From Pseudomonas sp. IPO3778 (lineage in GTDB: Bacteria; Pseudomonadota; Gammaproteobacteria; Pseudomonadales; Pseudomonadaceae), in contig NZ_JACARC010000038.1 in NCBI RefSeq assembly GCF_013386825.1, forward strand, positions 95,948 to 159,947: DNA of 64,000 nucleotides. Direction: 5' to 3'. Position numbers and translations under genes: made by a program. Positions 61,248 through 64,000 of this stretch are shown here, piece after piece. Numbering within the stretch: the first letter of the stretch is position 1; each line of letters starts with the position of its first letter. The notes beneath the pieces are model-generated. The model worked only from the letters and a program-made list of their open reading frames with translations, was not told the origin of the DNA and did no database searches.

Positions 61248-62603
61248 TTAATCCTCGATTGGGGTCAACGCAACGCGCAAGGCTTCGATGGCGGCATCCC
61301 GGGAGGCGCCGTCGGCGAACTCAGGGCTGTCGGCCACCGCCGCGCCTTCCAGCCACACGCTGAAGCTCAAGGCTTCGCTGCGCACATCCAGCGCCTGGCC
61401 CGATTGCAGTTGCTTGGTCACCGCGCCGGCGGTTTTACCGTCGGCAAAGTTGCGTGACAGCAGCAGTTGCTCGCCTTCGGCCGCCAGCAAACGGAAGCGG
61501 AAGCTGCCGTCGTCTTCTCGGAAGCTGACAAAGCGTGGGGCTTTAGCGGCTTTCTTCTTGGTGCTGGCGGCAACGGCAGTCTGGTTGACGAACGAGCGTA
61601 GGCCCACCGCCTCACGCAGCTCGGCCAGGAACGGTGCAGCCACGGCGCGGGCTTTCTGGGCGCCGACCAGCAGCAGGTCTTCCATGTCGGAGGGGCGCGA
61701 CATCAGTTGGTGGTAACGCTCACGCGCCTCACCCAGTTGGCCGTCCAGCAATTGGAACAGACGGTTCTTCGCCTCGCCCCAGCCCAGGCCTTGCAGCAGT
61801 TCGCCGCGGAATGCTTCTTCCTGGGCCTTGGTGGCAAACGCCTGGTACAGGGTGAACAGGTGCGAGTTGTCCGGGTCCTTGGCTTCGCCCGGCGCGCGGG
61901 AGTCGGTGACGATGCGCGAGATCGCGTCCTTCATGTCCTTGGCGCTGGTGAACAACGGGATGGTGTTGTCGTAGCTTTTGGACATCTTGCGGCCATCCAG
62001 GCCCGGCAAGGTGGCGACGCTTTCTTCGATCAGCGCCTCGGGCATGGTGAAGAATTCTTTGCCATTGCCGAACAGGTGGTTAAAGCGCTGGCCGATGTCC
62101 CGGGCCATTTCCACGTGCTGAATCTGGTCACGTCCAACCGGCACCTTGTGGGCGTTGAACATCAGGATGTCCGCTGCCATCAGCACCGGGTAGCTGTACA
62201 GGCCCATGGTGATGCCCGCATCCGGGTCTTCGCCGTTTTCCAGGTTCTTGTCCACCGAAGCCTTGTAGGCGTGCGCACGGTTGAGCAGGCCCTTGGCCGC
62301 CACGCAGGTCAGCAACCAGGTCAGCTCGGGGATTTCCGGGATGTCGGACTGGCGATAGAACGTCACCCGGTTCACATCCAGGCCACCGGCCAGCCAGGTC
62401 GCGGCGATTTCCATACGCGAGCGCTGGATGCGCTGCGGGTCATCGCACTTGATCAAGGCGTGGTAGTCGGCCAGGAAATAGAAGGAATCGGCGTTGGCGT
62501 CCTGGCTGGCAAGGATCGCCGGGCGAATCGCGCCGGCGTAGTTGCCCAGGTGCGGCGTGCCGGTGGTGGTGATGCCGGTGAGGATGCGGGTACGGGTCGT
62601 CAT
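61248..62603 (-). CDS. trpS: Tryptophan-tRNA ligase with C-terminal extension
   Basis: Class I synthetase charging tRNA-Trp. 451 residues, well above the 330-340 of E. coli or Bacillus TrpS. The catalytic motifs TGTPHLGN (14-21, HIGH equivalent) and KMSKS (206-210) are intact. Residues 340-451 form an extra domain: after a lysine/alanine linker, FVSFREDDGSFRFRLLAAEG (358-377) looks like a YegP/DUF1508-type unit. The ATG at 62603 is chosen as the family start (MTTRTRILTGITTTG). Confidence 0.93.
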   Translation of the reverse strand: MTTRTRILTGITTTGTPHLGNYAGAIRPAILASQDANADSFYFLADYHALIKCDDPQRIQRSRMEIAATWLAGGLDVNRVTFYRQSDIPEIPELTWLLTCVAAKGLLNRAHAYKASVDKNLENGEDPDAGITMGLYSYPVLMAADILMFNAHKVPVGRDQIQHVEMARDIGQRFNHLFGNGKEFFTMPEALIEESVATLPGLDGRKMSKSYDNTIPLFTSAKDMKDAISRIVTDSRAPGEAKDPDNSHLFTLYQAFATKAQEEAFRGELLQGLGWGEAKNRLFQLLDGQLGEARERYHQLMSRPSDMEDLLLVGAQKARAVAAPFLAELREAVGLRSFVNQTAVAASTKKKAAKAPRFVSFREDDGSFRFRLLAAEGEQLLLSRNFADGKTAGAVTKQLQSGQALDVRSEALSFSVWLEGAAVADSPEFADGASRDAAIEALRVALTPIED

Positions 62604-62619
62604 GGGTGATCGCTTGTCA

Positions 62620-63249
62620 TCAATTCGAAAGACGTGGCAGCACAAGATCCTTGAGATCGGTCAGCTTGCCATGAAAAAAGTGTCCGCATTCTGCCACTTT
62701 CAGAAGCGTATGGGGGCGATTCAGGGCGGCGGACCAGTCGTAGACGAGTTGTGGGTCGACCACTTCGTCGGTTTCCGGCTGGATCACGGTCAACGGGCAG
62801 CCTTGTGGCAGCACATCGTTATCCCGCAGGCGCATCACGGCCGCAGCCACCATGAACAGGTGGGCGAGTTGTTCGCCCTTGGCTTCCAGGCGGCCACCGA
62901 GGGTGGCGGCAACAAACCCGCCGAAGGAAAACCCCAGCAGGGTGATCGGCAGGTCGGGATGTTTTTCACGCAGCCAGGCGGCGGCGGCTTCGGCGTCGTC
63001 GACTTCACCGGTGCCCATATCGTGCGTACCGGCGCTGGCGCCGACCCCGCGATAATTAAAACGTAACGTAATCAAGCCCGCGTCGCGCGCCGTGCGCTGC
63101 AGGGTCGATACGACTTTATTGAGCATGGTGCCGCCCTGCACCGGGTTAGGGTGGCAGATCAGCGCCAGGCCACGTGGCTCGGGGTGATCCAGATACAGGG
63201 CTTCCAGTTGGCCTACCGGGCCATCGATCAAAACAGGGGTTTCACGCAT
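62620..63249 (-). CDS. Alpha/beta hydrolase
   Basis: 209 residues with the nucleophile S108 in LGFSFGGFVAATLGG, an acid in PETDEVVDP and a histidine in ECGHFFHG, the order expected for the fold. ALICHPNPVQGGTMLNKVV and RFNYRGVGASAGTHD are typical of a conserved dienelactone-hydrolase-like group. The ATG at 63249 lacks a close ribosome-binding site; a TTG two codons earlier (63255) lies eight bases after GGAG and may be the true start. 16 bp upstream of trpS. Confidence 0.85.
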   Translation of the reverse strand: MRETPVLIDGPVGQLEALYLDHPEPRGLALICHPNPVQGGTMLNKVVSTLQRTARDAGLITLRFNYRGVGASAGTHDMGTGEVDDAEAAAAWLREKHPDLPITLLGFSFGGFVAATLGGRLEAKGEQLAHLFMVAAAVMRLRDNDVLPQGCPLTVIQPETDEVVDPQLVYDWSAALNRPHTLLKVAECGHFFHGKLTDLKDLVLPRLSN

Positions 63250-63396
63250 CAGCAAGGAAGGAACTCCGTGACCTCTCAAAGGGTCGACTCGTCTAGCTAA
63301 AAGTCTGTGCATGGCATCATTGCGAGCTTAATCGCGGTATACAGCGCAGGTCCGAGCCGTTAACGTAAAGCAAAGCCGTTTATAGAGGAAGGACTC

Positions 63397-63834
63397 GTGG
63401 AACACTCGCTCTTAGTTTGGTTGTTGCCGACTCTCGCCTTGGTTGCCGGTGTCGCCATTGGATTCCTGGTTGCCCGCCTGTTGCCGAATGCCGCGCCTAA
63501 CCGCACGCAGCGTCAGCTGGATGACATTCAGGAACGTTTTGACAGTTATCAGAACGAGGTTGTTACCCACTTCAACAGCACCGCGACCCTGGTGAAAAAG
63601 CTCACTCAGAGCTATCAGGAAGTACAGGATCATCTCGCCGAGGGTGCCAACCGCCTGGCCCTGGACGACATCACCCGCCAGCGTCTGCTGGCCGCGCTGC
63701 ATTCCGATGCACCGCAAGCGCCACGGGAGCGCCTGACCCCGCCCCGGGAAAATCAGGAACCGCCACGGGACTACGCGCCAAAAACGCCCAACGCCCCAGG
63801 GATGCTGGATGAGCATTACGGCCTGAAGAAGTAA
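63397..63834 (+). CDS. zapG: Z-ring-associated protein ZapG (YhcB, DUF1043)
   Basis: 145 residues: one N-terminal membrane helix (about 5-27, LVWLLPTLALVAGVAIGFLVARLL), a helical coiled-coil region (about 35-85) and a proline-rich tail. YhcB-type proteins affect division and envelope synthesis. GTG start, with GAGGAAGG eight bases upstream. Divergent from the hydrolase gene. Confidence 0.9.
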   Translation: MEHSLLVWLLPTLALVAGVAIGFLVARLLPNAAPNRTQRQLDDIQERFDSYQNEVVTHFNSTATLVKKLTQSYQEVQDHLAEGANRLALDDITRQRLLAALHSDAPQAPRERLTPPRENQEPPRDYAPKTPNAPGMLDEHYGLKK

Positions 63835-63853
63835 CAGGTTTTCAGGCGACATG

Positions 63854-63892
63854 AAAAAGCCCGGCTGATCGATGATCAGCCGGGCTTTTTTT
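63854..63892 (+). terminator. Terminator after zapG
   Basis: A perfect 14-bp stem AAGCCCGGCTGATC (63857-63870) / GATCAGCCGGGCTT (63874-63887) with a 3-base loop and T-run, 20 bp after the zapG stop. Confidence 0.92.
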
Positions 63893-63918
63893 GTTTGGCT
63901 TCGTTGGATGGAGTGAGT

Positions 63919-64000
63919 ACATATCCGTTGCTGCGGTCAGGGCTGCTATGGGTTCCGCTCTTACAGCGGGTCACTTTTGAAAGGAGCCCAAAAGTAACCA
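63919..64000. repeat. Probable dispersed Pseudomonas repeat, cut by window end
   Basis: From about 63919 (ACATATCCGTTGCTGCGGTC) to the edge (GCGGGTCACTTTTG ... CAAAAGTAACCA) the sequence matches a motif I remember as common between genes in pseudomonads. ACTTTTG / CAAAAGT (63973-63979 / 63989-63995) form a hairpin. Its full extent lies beyond the window. Confidence 0.5.

Overview
The window looks like chromosome from a fluorescent Pseudomonas, probably the P. fluorescens group. It is GC-rich and densely coded. Its gene order (murA-hisGDC, mlaFEDCB, kdsDC-lptCAB-rpoN-hpf-ptsN-rapZ-ptsO, fagA-fumC-orfX-sodA, pmbA/darP/tldD, mreBCD-maf-rng-yhdP, gatCAB, rplM-rpsI-petABC-sspAB, zapE-trpS) is the core order I remember from Pseudomonas genomes. 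It also carries many of the GTGGGAGC-type REP doublets typical of that group. No tRNA, rRNA, CRISPR array, complete insertion sequence or prophage was seen.

Layout. 0-3.7 kb: nucleobase salvage (hpt with a cupin and an exported protein on the minus strand; upp-uraA on the plus strand). 3.8-9 kb: ibaG-murA-hisG-hisD-hisC on the minus strand, with a strongly folded insert between hisG and hisD. 9-12.1 kb: the mlaFEDCB phospholipid transport operon. 12.4-19.5 kb: KDO synthesis and LPS transport (kdsD, kdsC, lptCAB), then the sigma-54 and nitrogen-PTS block. 19.5-23.3 kb: a Fur-box-controlled fagA-fumC-orfX-sodA-ZIP operon. 23.4-36.7 kb: pmbA, darP, tldD, a nitrilase, yhdP, rng, maf and mreDCB. 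36.9-40.1 kb: gatCAB.

40.2-51.1 kb is the accessory part: an RlpA-like lipoprotein, a cation antiporter, a carboxymuconolactone-decarboxylase-like protein and an AEC carrier. It continues with a galactarate/glucarate catabolic cluster (kdgD, aldehyde dehydrogenase, permease, garD) with a likely GntR/FCD regulator, and a phospholipase-C-like gene under a near-perfect LexA box. 51.2-56.2 kb: sspBA, petCBA and rpsI-rplM. 56.4-64 kb: aldo/keto reductase, acyl-CoA dehydrogenase, GlxA-type regulator, zapE, trpS (with a C-terminal extension), an alpha/beta hydrolase and zapG. The window ends inside a probable dispersed repeat.

Most of the window builds and maintains the envelope: peptidoglycan precursor (murA), rod shape (mreBCD), LPS core and transport (kds/lpt), phospholipid traffic (mla, yhdP) and division (zapE/zapG). 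The least ordinary signals are the nested palindromic element at about 6.22-6.52 kb, the SOS-type promoter in front of the phospholipase-like gene at 49.0 kb, a shared candidate operator in the galactarate cluster, a possible ATT start codon at 40639, and three sequence classes of paired REP elements at eight intergenic sites.
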